From positions 1-64,000 of the forward strand of contig VXWP01000098.1 of NCBI GenBank assembly GCA_009835325.1: DNA of 64,000 nucleotides, in the 5' to 3' direction. Below, piece after piece: positions 55,100-64,000 of this stretch. The notes beneath the pieces were generated by a model that saw only the letters and a list, made by a program, of their open reading frames with translations, searched no databases and was not told where the DNA came from. Numbering within the stretch: position 1 is the stretch's first letter; each line of letters opens with the position of its first letter. The position numbers were made by a program, and so were the translations under genes. Origin of the DNA: Gemmatimonadota bacterium (lineage in GTDB: Bacteria; JAAXHH01).

Positions 55100-56353
55100 C
55101 TATCGAAAAGCATTGACACCACCCGTCACCAGTTTCTCCAGCACTGCAGACGCGGATCGTCCGATCTGTTCCGTGGAAGCGTGGTCGCGGAAGACGCGGC
55201 TGCCGCCCTCGGCGATCCTGCGCAGCAGTTCTCGGTCCCCGTGCAGCCGGCGGATGGCGCCGGCGAGCGCTTCCGGCTCTCCGCGCCTGCACAGTATGGC
55301 GCTTTCCCCGTCGGCAAGCAGTTCTCTGATGGCTGGTGAGTCCGCCGTGATGACCGCCTTGCCCGCTGAGAGAGCCACGAACACCTTGCCCGGGATCACG
55401 CGGACCGCTTTGTCCGACGTGCCGAAAATCCCGAGACATACGCCCCATCCCTGCAGGAACCGGTGCAACTGCTCGTAGGGTATCCAGTCCGTGAAGCGTA
55501 CGTTCTCCAGGTTCAGTCTCCGCGCAGTTGCGTGTATTTCGTCCGTCAGCTGACCCGACCCGACGAAGTGAAATTCGATATCCGGTACGTCCTTCAGGCG
55601 GTTCGCTGCTTCCAGCATTATCGGCAAGCCGTGAAGCGGAATGAACTTGCCGATGAACAGGACCCTGAAGGGGGCGTCCCTGGGATTCGTGTCCTCCGAG
55701 GGCGGGCCTTCAGCGGGCGGGTCCTCCGGCGGCGCGTCTGCGTATGTATCCGGTTCGCTCACACCCTCTCCATTCACACCCTCCAACGCGTCCAATTCCA
55801 CGGCGCCGACGAATACCCGGGCAAACCGCTTCCGAGGCAGGTTGAATTCCTGCACGAAGTAGTCTATGTGGGCTTCCGTGTCGAGCAGCACGAGGTCCGC
55901 CTTCGCGCAGGCCTGCCGGTCCAGCCAGCGAAGAAAGCGGCTCCTGAGCGTGCCTTCCGCAATGGACCGGCGGTCATCGACGAGGGTATCGTAAAGGGAG
56001 ATCAGCGGACTGAAGACGAGGGGCCGGCGCGGAAACCGGGTGAGCAGCCAGGCCAGCGGCATGTCGAAATGGCCGATGTATCCGACCAGCATGATCTCGT
56101 AACGGCCGACCGTGAAGACATACTTGAGCAACAGCCGGAGGCAGGCCAGCTTCAGCTCGACCGCGCGCAGGACAAGCGAGAACGGGCCCAGATAGCGGCC
56201 GGTCTTGTCCCGTTCCTTCTCCCAGAGGGGCACATGGCACTCCAGCACCTGCCAGCCGGTCCGCTTCAGGCCTTCGGCGAGCGTCCGGTTACGCGGATAA
56301 TCGCGTTCGTAGGTGCCGAAGAAGCAAACGCGGCCACGCGGGGTGGGGGTCAT
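55100..56353 (-). CDS. Glycosyltransferase family 4 protein
   Basis: ATG 56353 lies 4 bp after the GT2 stop; an in-frame ATG at 56383 would overlap that gene. The 417-residue GT-B enzyme has an N-terminal acceptor domain (CFFGTYERDYPRNRTLAEGLKRTGW). A Pro/Glu-rich insert at about 200-225 joins the two halves. The C-terminal donor domain has FRVLFIGKFIPLHGLPIMLEA, FHFVGSGQ, NVRFTDWIPYEQLHRFL and the E/G-rich nucleotide site near GKVFVALSAGKAVITADSPAIRELL. It adds a sugar to an unknown acceptor. It is third in the minus-strand run GT4-GT2-GT4, with the DUF2723 gene upstream. Confidence 0.9.
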   Translation of the reverse strand: MTPTPRGRVCFFGTYERDYPRNRTLAEGLKRTGWQVLECHVPLWEKERDKTGRYLGPFSLVLRAVELKLACLRLLLKYVFTVGRYEIMLVGYIGHFDMPLAWLLTRFPRRPLVFSPLISLYDTLVDDRRSIAEGTLRSRFLRWLDRQACAKADLVLLDTEAHIDYFVQEFNLPRKRFARVFVGAVELDALEGVNGEGVSEPDTYADAPPEDPPAEGPPSEDTNPRDAPFRVLFIGKFIPLHGLPIMLEAANRLKDVPDIEFHFVGSGQLTDEIHATARRLNLENVRFTDWIPYEQLHRFLQGWGVCLGIFGTSDKAVRVIPGKVFVALSAGKAVITADSPAIRELLADGESAILCRRGEPEALAGAIRRLHGDRELLRRIAEGGSRVFRDHASTEQIGRSASAVLEKLVTGGVNAFR

Positions 56354-56357
56354 GACC

Positions 56358-57326
56358 TCACCCCAGCCGTTCCCGGACGGCATAGTCTTCCGTGCGCCGG
56401 GCCTGGTGGGCGATCATTTCGGCGATCAGCCCCATGGATACCAGCTGGATGCCGAGGACCATGAGGAATACGGATAACAGCAACAGGGGACGGGTCCCGA
56501 TCCCGATGCCGGTCAGCCAGAGCCAGGACAGGTAGAGCGCGATCCCCACGCCGATGACGAAGGACAACAGGCCGAAGGAGCCGAACAGGTGGAGCGGCCG
56601 CCGGGTGTAATTCGACACGAAGTAAACGGTGAGCAGGTCGAAGAACCCGTGGGTGAACCGTCCCAGGCCGAACTTGCTGCGGCCGTGCTTCCTGGGATGA
56701 TGCTGCACCGGTGTTTCCGTCACGTGGAAACCGGCCCAGTGCGCCAGCACCGGCAGGTAGCGATGGAGTTCGCCGTAGACGGGAATGGTCTCCACGACGG
56801 CCCGGCGATAGGCTTTCAACCCGCAGTTGAAATCGTGCAGCCGCAGGCCGCTGACGATCCCCGTGACCCGGTTGAACAGCTTCGACGGGATGCGCTTGGA
56901 CAGCGGGTCCTTCCGCGTTTTCTTCCAGCCGGACACCAGGTCGAAGCCCTCGTCCAGCAGGTCGACCATGGCGGGCACTTCCGCGGGATCGTCCTGCAGG
57001 TCTCCGTCCATGGTCACGACGACCTCGCCGCGGCTCGCTTCGAAGCCGACGGCCAGCGCCGCGGACTTACCGTAGTTGCGGCGGAACCGGATGGCCCTCA
57101 CCCGGTCGTCGGCCTCACGAAGCCGGCGCAATTCGTCAAAGGACCCATCCCGGCTTCCGTCGTCGATGAAGAGCACCTCGAAGGACTTTCCCGATGGCTC
57201 GAGGGCCGCCACGATGCGCTTATGGAGCTCCCGCAGGCTCTCCGCCTCGTTGAACAGGGGAATCACGACGGTGATGTCCATCTGCTCCTCCATGTTATCC
57301 GCTATCGCCGGATCGTCACGCGGCAT
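56358..57326 (-). CDS. Glycosyltransferase family 2 (dolichol-phosphate-mannose-synthase-like)
   Basis: The 322-residue product (start 57326, AGGAAGG five bases upstream; ATG 57281 with GGAGG is an equally good start that begins MDITVVIP). The GT-A domain has VIPLFNEAESL, FIDDGSRDGS, RNYGKSAALAVGF and MDGDLQDDP (DxD region). Two C-terminal helices of about 25 residues anchor it. It is of the GtrB/DPM1 kind, transferring a sugar to polyprenyl phosphate at the inner face of the membrane. It overlaps the upstream GT4 gene by 11 bp if 57326 is used and is followed by another GT4. Confidence 0.9.
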   Translation of the reverse strand: MPRDDPAIADNMEEQMDITVVIPLFNEAESLRELHKRIVAALEPSGKSFEVLFIDDGSRDGSFDELRRLREADDRVRAIRFRRNYGKSAALAVGFEASRGEVVVTMDGDLQDDPAEVPAMVDLLDEGFDLVSGWKKTRKDPLSKRIPSKLFNRVTGIVSGLRLHDFNCGLKAYRRAVVETIPVYGELHRYLPVLAHWAGFHVTETPVQHHPRKHGRSKFGLGRFTHGFFDLLTVYFVSNYTRRPLHLFGSFGLLSFVIGVGIALYLSWLWLTGIGIGTRPLLLLSVFLMVLGIQLVSMGLIAEMIAHQARRTEDYAVRERLG

Positions 57327-58485
57327 CGGTGCCTTCCTCCATGGATCGCCGGATCATCTGCAGCGTCTGCCTGGCCGTGTTTTCCCAGGTGTAAAGCCTG
57401 CTCCTCGCCACGGCATTCCCGGCGAGCCGTTCGCGTTTTTCGCGGTCGTGCAGCAGATCAATCAACGCGCGCGCCATGGCCTCCCGGTCCCCGAGCGGGA
57501 CCAGCACGCCCGTTTCCCCGTCGACCACGGCGTCCCGGAGTCCGGACACCCGGGCAGCCACGACCGGCACGCCGCAGGCATTGGCCTCGATCACGGTTAT
57601 GCCCCATCCTTCCTTGCTCGAGGGATAGGCCGCCACCTCGGCACGGGTCAGTAGACGCAGTTTTTCTTCCTCGGAAACGAAACCCGTGAATCGCACTGCA
57701 TCGTCCAGGCCCGTGGACCGCGTCAATGCCTCGAGCGCACGCCGCCGGTCGCCCGTGCCCACGATCACCAGGCGCGCATCGGGAACCTCCTCGCGGACGA
57801 TCGCCATGGCCTGGATCAGGTGGTCCACGTTCTTGTACTTCTTGAGGCGGCCGAGGTATATGACCAGTCCGGGTTCCTTTCGGTCCGGAGCGGCCGGCGC
57901 ATCCTTCTGTTCCTGAGCGGCCGTTGCGCCCGTGTTCGCGGCGTCCAGAAACCGGCTGTCCAACCCGTTGTGCACGACGCTGATCCGGTCCGCCGCGACC
58001 CCCATCCTGACGAGTTCGTCCCGGGTGCTTTCGGAGACCGCCTCGAAGAGGCAGCGGCGGTACACCCGGGGTATCAACCGTTCCATGAAGTACAGGTAGG
58101 TCGCAAGCACCGGGTTGATTTCCCGGTAGAACGTGGTCCCGAAAAGATGGTGAAGCAGGACCATCAGCGGGGGGCCGTCCAGAAACCAGGGCAGCAGTGC
58201 CGGGATCTTGTTGATGTCTTCGATGACGACGTCGAAGGACCGTTGAGCCAGGTGTCTTCGATAGTACCAGGGCGCAGTCAGGTTGAACGTCCATTTCCCG
58301 CCGTGACGGATAACGTCGATCCCGTCGATCCGCTCGGATTCCGCCGCGCCGGGAAACCGGCTGCAGAGCAGAGCGACCTCGTTCCCCCATGCGGCAATCC
58401 GAGAGAAGGTCTCGTGCAGGTGTACTTCGGCGCCGCCCGCTTCCGGGTTGCGGATATCCCTCCAGTTTATGACCAGAATGCGCAT
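57316..58485 (-). CDS. Glycosyltransferase family 4 protein (GT1-like donor domain)
   Basis: The 389-residue GT-B enzyme has N-terminal INWRDIRNPEAGGAEVHLHETFSRIA, a glycine-rich acceptor-side loop found in GT4 mannosyl or glucosyl transferases. The donor domain has LVIYLGRLKKYKNVDHLIQAM, RLVIVGTGD, VRFTGFVSEEEKLRLLTRAEV and SSKEGWGITVIEANACGVPVVA with the EX7E-type glutamates. It probably acts on a lipid-linked or surface glycan together with the GT2 and GT4 genes downstream. No ribosome-binding site is visible before the ATG. Confidence 0.92.
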   Translation of the reverse strand: MRILVINWRDIRNPEAGGAEVHLHETFSRIAAWGNEVALLCSRFPGAAESERIDGIDVIRHGGKWTFNLTAPWYYRRHLAQRSFDVVIEDINKIPALLPWFLDGPPLMVLLHHLFGTTFYREINPVLATYLYFMERLIPRVYRRCLFEAVSESTRDELVRMGVAADRISVVHNGLDSRFLDAANTGATAAQEQKDAPAAPDRKEPGLVIYLGRLKKYKNVDHLIQAMAIVREEVPDARLVIVGTGDRRRALEALTRSTGLDDAVRFTGFVSEEEKLRLLTRAEVAAYPSSKEGWGITVIEANACGVPVVAARVSGLRDAVVDGETGVLVPLGDREAMARALIDLLHDREKRERLAGNAVARSRLYTWENTARQTLQMIRRSMEEGTDAA

Positions 58486-58570
58486 TGGACTGAACCGGCG
58501 GGTGGGCGGCCTCAGGGAAATCCGGCCCCGGGACGCGGCCCGGCCTCAGGGCACGCTCGCATCGCCGCGC

Positions 58571-61279
58571 CTAGGGTCCGCGCTCATCGCCGGCTTCCTT
58601 GAGATCCTCGATCATGTCCTGTACGACCGTATCGCCCGGAGCGATCCGCTGCCACCTTTCCAGCGTTTCAAGCATGCGGTCCGAATCATCCATCCGGAAA
58701 TAGAGATTCACCAGTTGATCGTATCCCGTGGCATATTCAGGATGGGCCGAAACGCCCCGTTCCAGCAGTTCGGCGGCCTCCGCCTCGCGGCCCAGTCTCC
58801 GCAGGGACTGGCTCAGGATGGTATATCCGTCGAAGGTACTGAAATCCCCGGCCAGTTCCGACGCAAGGCCCTCAACACCGGCAAACTCGCCCTGGTCGGC
58901 ATTGAACTGGATGAGCATCAGCCGTTCAAGCGCGCCGTTCGTGATGTCGTACTCCAGGTACTTCTCCATGGTCTCGATGGCCTGGTCAGGCCGCCCGCGT
59001 CGCCACTGGTTCAGCGCCAGTTGATGGAAGGACACGGTGTAGTTCCGCAGGAGGGTGCGGATCTGCGGGTCCTTGTAGACCTCGGGATCCGCTATACCGC
59101 GGTACTGGTAGACGTTCCAGAGGTTGTGCCGGGTCCGCTCCACGTCCATCAGGTCCGGATCGGGATCCGGGAGGACCCGCCAGACCATGCCTTCCAGCTG
59201 CATGTAATCGTCCAGGGCCACGTCGTTCTCCGGCGAGACGGTCACAGCGAAGAATACGGGTTTTTCCCAGTTGTTCTGCTCCAGGATGTGCAGGATCATC
59301 AGATCCTGTACCCTGAGATATCCGATGTCCTCTCCCAGCATGCCGGCCGGGGGCACGGTCCACGTAATGCCCGCGTGATTCACCTCCCGTTCCTCCCAGC
59401 CCTGGATGCTCAGCATGTCGATGGTCTCGTCGGCCAGGGTGATGGGTACCCTGGGTTCCAGGTGCTTCAGTTGCTTGATGTACCAGTTCGTGTTGAGGAG
59501 GCTGAGATTGATTACCCGCACGTCCTTGCGGATGCCTTCCACCTCCTGGAGGAACCAGAGCGTGAAGGTGTCGTTGTCGCCGTTCGTGAAGATGAGACTG
59601 TTCTCGTCGCAGGACTGCAGCATGTTGTAGGCGTAGTCGTAGGGTATGTAATTGCCTTCCCGGGAGTGGGACTCGTAATGGTAGGCAAAGGGGACCAGGG
59701 GCAGTGCGGTCATCAGCACGGCGATACCGGCCGTTCCCTTGTCCACGGGCAGCCGCAGCCGGCCCAGCCAGACGCCGACCTGGTTCAGCAGAGACCGGAC
59801 GCCGATGCCCATCAGCACCGCGGCGAATACGAAGGCCGGGGTGTAGAAGTAGTCCCGGATGCGGACCTCCCGTTGTATGCCGCGCGAACCGTCCGAAAAG
59901 TTCATGTAGAGGATGAGCCCGATGCTGCAGATCAGCAGCATGGCGCCCAGGAAGACCGTGCTGCGGTGGTCCCGCTCCGCCTGGGAGACGATGCCCAGGA
60001 CGACCAGCAGAACGGGGAAGAGCCAGAAGGGAAAGGACGGGGCGCTGAACTGACGGGAAAAGAACCGCCAGAATCCCATGTTTTCTCCGTTTCCGAACTG
60101 GGAGGACCAGCTGCCCTTTCTGTTGAGCATCGATTCGAACATGCTTTCCTGGCCGTACTGCTTGCGTTCCAGGAATCCTTCGAAGTTCTGCCAGGTCGAC
60201 GGATCGTTCTCGTTGATGATAGGCTGCTGGGCCGCCCGGATCGGCACGTAGAAGTTCACGGAATAGCCCAGTACGGCGAGAAAGAGCACTACCGTCCAGA
60301 ACGGCCACTTGTAGCGCCCGGGATCGTCGGCCGTGGCCGAGACCAGGGCCAGGGCCGCGCTCACCAGCGCCAGGCTGAACATCACCGTGCCGAACGTGGC
60401 CTCGAATCCGCAGATTACGATCAGCGGGAGTCCGTTGTATGCGCCCACGCCTTCCATGCCGAAGAACACCACGGCGACGGCGAAGATGCACAGCAGCGCC
60501 AGGTAACCCCACGGCAGCCGCCCCCTGGTGAGGACCAGTCCGGCAATAGCGAGGGGTACCGTGACGAAAAACACGTCGATGGAAGCCACGACGCTGAACA
60601 GGATCAGGCCCATGGCCGCGCAAAGCAGCACCAGCTTCCGGTTCGAACGGATGACCCGGTCCGTGAAGACCACGCAGAGGAACGCGGCCGGCAGAATCAG
60701 CATGGTGAACATGTGCACGGCGATGCCGAGAAAAGCCAGGTAACCGACCAGGAAGAGATAACGCTCGCTGCCGTTATGCTCGTGCCGTTCGATCCAGTGC
60801 AGCATCAGCCAGGTACAGGCCATCATGCACAGCATGGAGAGCGCGTAGACCTCGGCTTCCACCGCGTTGAACCAGAACGTATCGGAGAAGGCCAGCAGAA
60901 GCCCGCCCGTCAACGCGCTGCAGCAGACGGCCAGGCTTTCGTAGAGGGACAGTCCGTCCCGGTCCCGATTGAGTGTAACCGCCTTCACGATAACCAGGTA
61001 AACGGCCGTCACCGTGAGCGCGCTGAAGAGGCACGAGGAGAAATTCACCAGCCAGGCGATGCCCAGGCCCAGGTCGGGCAGTACGGTGAAGAGCCGGCCG
61101 ATCAGGATGTAGAGCGGGGATCCCGGCGGATGGGGTATGCCCAGGATATAGGATGCCGCGATGAATTCGCCGCCGTCCCAGAAGGGCACCGTCGGCGCGA
61201 TGGTCTTGGTGTACACGGCCAGCGACACGATGAACGCCATCGCCATGCCGGCCATGGAAACAACACGATAGGCAACCAT
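58571..61279 (-). CDS. DUF2723 (TMEM260-like) membrane protein with TPR-like C-terminus
   Basis: The 902-residue product has about twelve N-terminal membrane spans (to about 510), with the signature TKTIAPTVPFWDGGEFIAASYILGIPHPPGSPLYILIGRLF near the N-terminus, in which the acidic residue corresponds to the catalytic Asp/Glu of GT-C enzymes. A soluble part then has repeat-like helices (about 780-902: RLGREAEAAELLERGVSAHPEYATGYDQL). Eukaryotic TMEM260 of this family is a protein O-mannosyltransferase, so protein or lipid glycosylation at the membrane is plausible. It is upstream of and co-directional with three glycosyltransferases. The TPR part may select acceptors. Confidence 0.9.
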   Translation of the reverse strand: MVAYRVVSMAGMAMAFIVSLAVYTKTIAPTVPFWDGGEFIAASYILGIPHPPGSPLYILIGRLFTVLPDLGLGIAWLVNFSSCLFSALTVTAVYLVIVKAVTLNRDRDGLSLYESLAVCCSALTGGLLLAFSDTFWFNAVEAEVYALSMLCMMACTWLMLHWIERHEHNGSERYLFLVGYLAFLGIAVHMFTMLILPAAFLCVVFTDRVIRSNRKLVLLCAAMGLILFSVVASIDVFFVTVPLAIAGLVLTRGRLPWGYLALLCIFAVAVVFFGMEGVGAYNGLPLIVICGFEATFGTVMFSLALVSAALALVSATADDPGRYKWPFWTVVLFLAVLGYSVNFYVPIRAAQQPIINENDPSTWQNFEGFLERKQYGQESMFESMLNRKGSWSSQFGNGENMGFWRFFSRQFSAPSFPFWLFPVLLVVLGIVSQAERDHRSTVFLGAMLLICSIGLILYMNFSDGSRGIQREVRIRDYFYTPAFVFAAVLMGIGVRSLLNQVGVWLGRLRLPVDKGTAGIAVLMTALPLVPFAYHYESHSREGNYIPYDYAYNMLQSCDENSLIFTNGDNDTFTLWFLQEVEGIRKDVRVINLSLLNTNWYIKQLKHLEPRVPITLADETIDMLSIQGWEEREVNHAGITWTVPPAGMLGEDIGYLRVQDLMILHILEQNNWEKPVFFAVTVSPENDVALDDYMQLEGMVWRVLPDPDPDLMDVERTRHNLWNVYQYRGIADPEVYKDPQIRTLLRNYTVSFHQLALNQWRRGRPDQAIETMEKYLEYDITNGALERLMLIQFNADQGEFAGVEGLASELAGDFSTFDGYTILSQSLRRLGREAEAAELLERGVSAHPEYATGYDQLVNLYFRMDDSDRMLETLERWQRIAPGDTVVQDMIEDLKEAGDERGP

Positions 61280-61307
61280 GTGCTCGAAATCCTCAGTCAG
61301 TCTTCAG

Positions 61308-62045
61308 TCACCGGCCGAATTCAAGCCGCTCGGCGAGCAGGTCCGGCAGGCCGGCCTCGCGAATCTTCCGTTGCGCGGATTCCAGGTCGTAGGGCACCCG
61401 CTTTATCTCGATCTGCTTCATCTCCGTATCGTATACGCAGTACGCCGCCCGGGGGTCCCCGTCCCGCGGCTGGCCCACGCTGCCCACATTCACGATGTAT
61501 CTACGCTCTGATGCCAGTTCAAGTGCGGACGGCGGGATCTGTCTGCTGCGGTCCTCCGCGTTCCGCTTCTCGAATATCATCGGCGCGTGTGTGTGACCAA
61601 GTGCGCAAAGCGCCACACCGGCGGGCATCGCATCGAAGGCTTCGTCGGCCTGCCATGATGACGTCAGGTAGATCCATTCCTCCGGACGGACCGGGCTCGC
61701 GTGGACGATAAAGATATCATCGTTCCGCCAGATATAGGGCAACCCTCCCAGGTAGCGCCGGCCGTCGGGCGTAAGCTGCCGCCGTGTCCACAGCGCCGCT
61801 TCCGCCGCATAGGGGTTGAACGTGGAGATATCCAGCTTCCCGATCGCGGCATGGTCGTGATTGCCCACGATCACGTCCGTCGTCAGTCCGGTAACGCGGT
61901 CGAGGCACACATTGGGACTGGCGCCGTAACCAACGATGTCACCCAGACAGAGGTAACGGCCGATACGCTCACCGGCCATCGCTTCGAGTACGGCATCCAG
62001 CGCTTCCAGGTTCCCGTGTATGTCGGACAGAATGCCGTATCGCAC
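61308..62045 (-). CDS. Metallophosphoesterase (YfcE/calcineurin-like)
   Basis: GTG 62045 (V-RYGILSDIHGN) is chosen since longer frames run into nusB; 245 residues. The metal-binding motifs are complete: LSDIHGN, GDIVGYG, VGNHDHAAIG, VHASP and ALGHTHAPM. It is a cytoplasmic phosphodiesterase or protein phosphatase of unknown substrate. It follows nusB by 49 bp and precedes the DUF2723 gene in the same direction. Confidence 0.9.
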   Translation of the reverse strand: MRYGILSDIHGNLEALDAVLEAMAGERIGRYLCLGDIVGYGASPNVCLDRVTGLTTDVIVGNHDHAAIGKLDISTFNPYAAEAALWTRRQLTPDGRRYLGGLPYIWRNDDIFIVHASPVRPEEWIYLTSSWQADEAFDAMPAGVALCALGHTHAPMIFEKRNAEDRSRQIPPSALELASERRYIVNVGSVGQPRDGDPRAAYCVYDTEMKQIEIKRVPYDLESAQRKIREAGLPDLLAERLEFGR

Positions 62046-62094
62046 GTCGAGGTTTCGTTTCCTGTGTATGCGCCGGCAAGCCGATCGGGCGGGA

Positions 62095-62529
62095 TCAGGC
62101 CTGGTCCGCCGCCGTGAGATGTCTCGCGGCCACGGCGTCCAGGACGCCATTGACGAACCCGCCTGACTGTTCCGTGCTGTACTTTTTGGCCAGTTCGATC
62201 GCTTCGTTGATGGATACAGCGGTCGGTATATCAAGAAAAGCGATGAGCTCGCAGGCGCCCAGCCGGAGGATGCAGTCGTCGATGCGGGCCACGCGGTCCC
62301 GGTCCCAGTGCCGCACCACCGCGGTGATGTGACCGTTCACGATCTCTTCGTGCCGCAGCAGTTGATCAATCAGCGCTTCGGCGAAACCCCGGGCGTTCTC
62401 GGACGCCAGGGACCAGCCGGGAAGCCCGGGAAGGGCCTTGCCGGGATCCCCCCCGGTCTGTTCGGCGAGGTAGAGCGACTGCAGTGCCAGTTCACGGCCC
62501 AGGCGACGTTCCCCCGCGCGTGCGTTCAC
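62095..62529 (-). CDS. nusB: Transcription antitermination factor NusB
   Basis: GTG 62529 overlaps the ribH stop as GTGA, giving 144 residues. All-helical fold: [18 protein letters not shown], a long charged helix, [50 protein letters not shown] with the conserved INE-AIELAK core. It binds boxA RNA with S10 (NusE) to help rRNA transcription. ribH-nusB is a classic order. Translation is coupled to ribH. Confidence 0.95.
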   Translation of the reverse strand: MNARAGERRLGRELALQSLYLAEQTGGDPGKALPGLPGWSLASENARGFAEALIDQLLRHEEIVNGHITAVVRHWDRDRVARIDDCILRLGACELIAFLDIPTAVSINEAIELAKKYSTEQSGGFVNGVLDAVAARHLTAADQA

Positions 62530-63050
62530 TCCGGATCCCCTGGTCCGCCTGGTCCGCCTGGTCCGCCTGGTCCGCCCGGGCCGTTTAGCCGGCGCATCAC
62601 GTCCGCCATTTCCAGGGCGGCCAGCGCGGCGTCCCAACCCCGGTTGCCCGCCTTCGTACCCGCCCGTTCGATGGCCTGTTCGAGGTTCTCCGTGGTCAGC
62701 ACGCCGAAGATCACCGGCACCCCGGTGTCCCGGGCCGCGGCGGCGATCCCGCTGGCCGCTTCCCCGGCCACGTAGTCGAAGTGGGGGGTGGCGCCGCGGA
62801 TGACGCATCCCAGGCAGATCACGGCGTCATAATGCCCGCTTGCCGCCATGTTCCGGGCCACCAGGGGAATCTCGAAAGCGCCCGGCACCCAGACCACGTC
62901 GATCCGGTCTTCATCCACTCCGTGGCGGTTAAATCCATCCAGCGCGCCCTTCATCAGGGACTCGGTGATGAACCCGTTGAAACGACCGGCCACGATGCCG
63001 TACCGGTCGTCTCCTCCGTTCTCCAGGCTGCCTTCAATGGTTCTCGTCAC
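62526..63050 (-). CDS. ribH: 6,7-dimethyl-8-ribityllumazine synthase with collagen-like C-terminal tail
   Basis: GTG 63050 has AAGGAG seven bases upstream (a longer ATG frame to 63116 has no ribosome-binding site and Pro/Arg-rich low-complexity start); 174 residues. The lumazine-synthase core has [54 protein letters not shown] and [27 protein letters not shown] repeat then follows, ending in DPE, encoded by four tandem 9-bp units; normal RibH ends about 18 residues earlier. It condenses the ribityl-pyrimidine with dihydroxybutanone phosphate in riboflavin synthesis. It is coupled to nusB downstream. Confidence 0.95.
   Translation of the reverse strand: MTRTIEGSLENGGDDRYGIVAGRFNGFITESLMKGALDGFNRHGVDEDRIDVVWVPGAFEIPLVARNMAASGHYDAVICLGCVIRGATPHFDYVAGEAASGIAAAARDTGVPVIFGVLTTENLEQAIERAGTKAGNRGWDAALAALEMADVMRRLNGPGGPGGPGGPGGPGDPE
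62542..62577 (-). repeat. 9-bp tandem repeat coding Gly-Gly-Pro units in ribH
   Basis: GGTCCGCCT (plus strand) appears three times at 62542, 62551 and 62560, then GGTCCGCCC at 62569, with degenerate copies on both sides. On the coding strand it reads GGACCAGGC-type codons, giving a collagen-like tract at the C-terminus of RibH. Confidence 0.9.
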
Positions 63051-63119
63051 GCAGGTACTCCTTGCGGATTGCTTTCGGCCGCGCGGCCACGGCGGCCACG
63101 GCGGCGCAGCACGCACACA

Positions 63120-64000
63120 TCAAAGCAGGCTGTCGAATCCGACGTCGTCCGGCGGCTCTTCGAGGTCGAGCAGGTGGCCCAGCTTGCCGCGCTTGGTCTT
63201 GAGATAGCCCACGTTGTAACTGTTCGGAAAAGTCTGCAGCGGGACGCGTTCGGTCACCTCGAGTCCGTACCCCTCGATCCCGAACCGTTTCGACGGGTTG
63301 TTGGTCATGATTCGGATCGTGGTCAGGCCCAGGTCCGCCAGGATCTGGGAACCGATCCCGTAGTCGCGCGCGTCCACGGGCAGGCCCAGCGCCAGGTTCG
63401 CTTCCACCGTGTCATGGCCCTGGTCCTGGAGGGCGTAGGCCCTGAGCTTGTTGGCCAATCCGATGCCCCGTCCCTCCTGGCGCATGTACAGGAGCACGCC
63501 GCTGCCTTCGTCGCTGATGCGCTTGAGCGCCTGCTGAAGCTGGTCACCGCAATCGCATCGCATGGAACCGAAAACATCCCCCGTGAGACACTGGGAGTGC
63601 ACGCGGACGAGCACGTTCGGCTCACCGTCCACGTTGCCCTTGACCAGGGCGACGTGGTGGTCGCCGGTCAACTGGTCCTCGTACAGGTGGGACTCGAATT
63701 CCCCGTGCCTGCTGGGGATGGTCGTGGTGACCACACGCTTGACAAGTTTCTCGCTGCGCCGGCGGTACTCGATCAGGTCCTTGATCGTGATGATCTTCAG
63801 GTCGTGCTCGTTCGCGATCTCGACCAGCCGGGGCAGGCGGGCCATGGACCCGTCGTCGTCCATGATCTCGCAGAGCACGCCGGCGGGATAGAGACCGGCC
63901 AGCTTCACCATGTCGACCGTGGCCTCGGTGTGTCCGGCCCGGCGCAAGACGCCGCCGTCGAAGGCCTGCAGCGGGAAGATGTGGCCTGGGCGCGCCAGGT
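63120..64000 (-). CDS. ribBA: RibBA: 3,4-dihydroxy-2-butanone-4-phosphate synthase / GTP cyclohydrolase II, 5' end outside window
   Basis: The visible 293 residues start inside the RibB domain ([40 protein letters not shown]) and contain the whole RibA domain. The zinc-binding cysteines are in [14 protein letters not shown] (and the preceding [11 protein letters not shown]), with [44 protein letters not shown] and [12 protein letters not shown]. It makes both precursors of lumazine from ribulose 5-phosphate and GTP. The N-terminal start lies past 64000. It is upstream of ribH with 69 bp between, which hold a perfect 12-bp palindrome GGCCGCGCGGCC (63077-63088) of unknown meaning. Confidence 0.96.
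   Translation of the reverse strand, partial: LARPGHIFPLQAFDGGVLRRAGHTEATVDMVKLAGLYPAGVLCEIMDDDGSMARLPRLVEIANEHDLKIITIKDLIEYRRRSEKLVKRVVTTTIPSRHGEFESHLYEDQLTGDHHVALVKGNVDGEPNVLVRVHSQCLTGDVFGSMRCDCGDQLQQALKRISDEGSGVLLYMRQEGRGIGLANKLRAYALQDQGHDTVEANLALGLPVDARDYGIGSQILADLGLTTIRIMTNNPSKRFGIEGYGLEVTERVPLQTFPNSYNVGYLKTKRGKLGHLLDLEEPPDDVGFDSLL

Noticed and set aside
58448-61711. 1087-codon plus-strand frame opposite the DUF2723 gene
   Set aside because: The product has no domain-like pattern and covers a complete membrane-protein gene on the other strand.

Overview
The window is a GC-rich stretch of bacterial chromosome, about 47 protein genes, with no rRNA, tRNA, CRISPR array, phage or transposase that I could recognise. 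Lipoprotein and Tat signal peptides, an outer-membrane beta-barrel, PQQ-type and SMP-30-type periplasmic enzymes, CBM9-like domains, tandem FtsX-type permeases and DUF2723 suggest a free-living Gram-negative, heterotrophic, probably aerobic bacterium. The best inference is an uncultured member of the FCB/Latescibacterota-Gemmatimonadota kind; nothing here fixes the taxon.

Left end (1-9113, all minus strand): dnaE, then a Big2-repeat lipoprotein with a DM13-like C-terminus, an outer-membrane beta-barrel protein, and a second Big2 lipoprotein. The last is interrupted by a 1-base frameshift, carries 261-bp near-identical repeats and runs off the edge.

9461-16735 (plus): serA, pdxJ, a catalytic and a non-catalytic M16 peptidase, and an unusual ornithine-carbamoyltransferase-like enzyme.

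16739-30916: a scattered sugar-acid set made of a PQQ-dependent dehydrogenase lipoprotein, a galactonate-dehydratase-like enolase, a secreted gluconolactonase-like protein and a sodium:solute symporter. Together they could oxidise an aldose outside the cell, hydrolyse the lactone, import the acid and dehydrate it. Between them lie a 2H phosphoesterase, murA, an unrecognised 599-residue protein with a BNR-propeller partner, a MATE-like membrane protein and a Tat-exported class V aminotransferase.

31007-44406: two very small ORFs, two tandem FtsX/MacB-type permeases without an ATPase, a Tat-exported HisC-like aminotransferase, metH (no ATG; probable ATC start), a HigBA-like toxin-antitoxin pair, a CBM9-like protein, ogt and an SGNH hydrolase.

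44783-53331: a Tat-linked three-subunit molybdo-flavoenzyme resembling PaoABC, a 69-residue four-cysteine protein, class I fumarase, a double CBM9-like protein and an Ldh2-type dehydrogenase.

53590-64000: yggT-tsaB-rimI, a glycosylation block (GT4, GT2, GT4, DUF2723/TMEM260-like), a metallophosphoesterase, and nusB-ribH-ribBA (ribBA cut by the window end).

The most interesting signals are: the molybdoenzyme operon with its folded leader and Cys-rich mini-protein; several genes whose -10 box sits 5-8 nt from the start codon (leaderless mRNAs); the carbamoyltransferase with altered substrate motifs; the perfect TTGTACAA double palindrome before the PQQ enzyme; and the repeat-rich Big2 lipoprotein locus. 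All functional statements are from reading the sequence and family knowledge; no database search was run.
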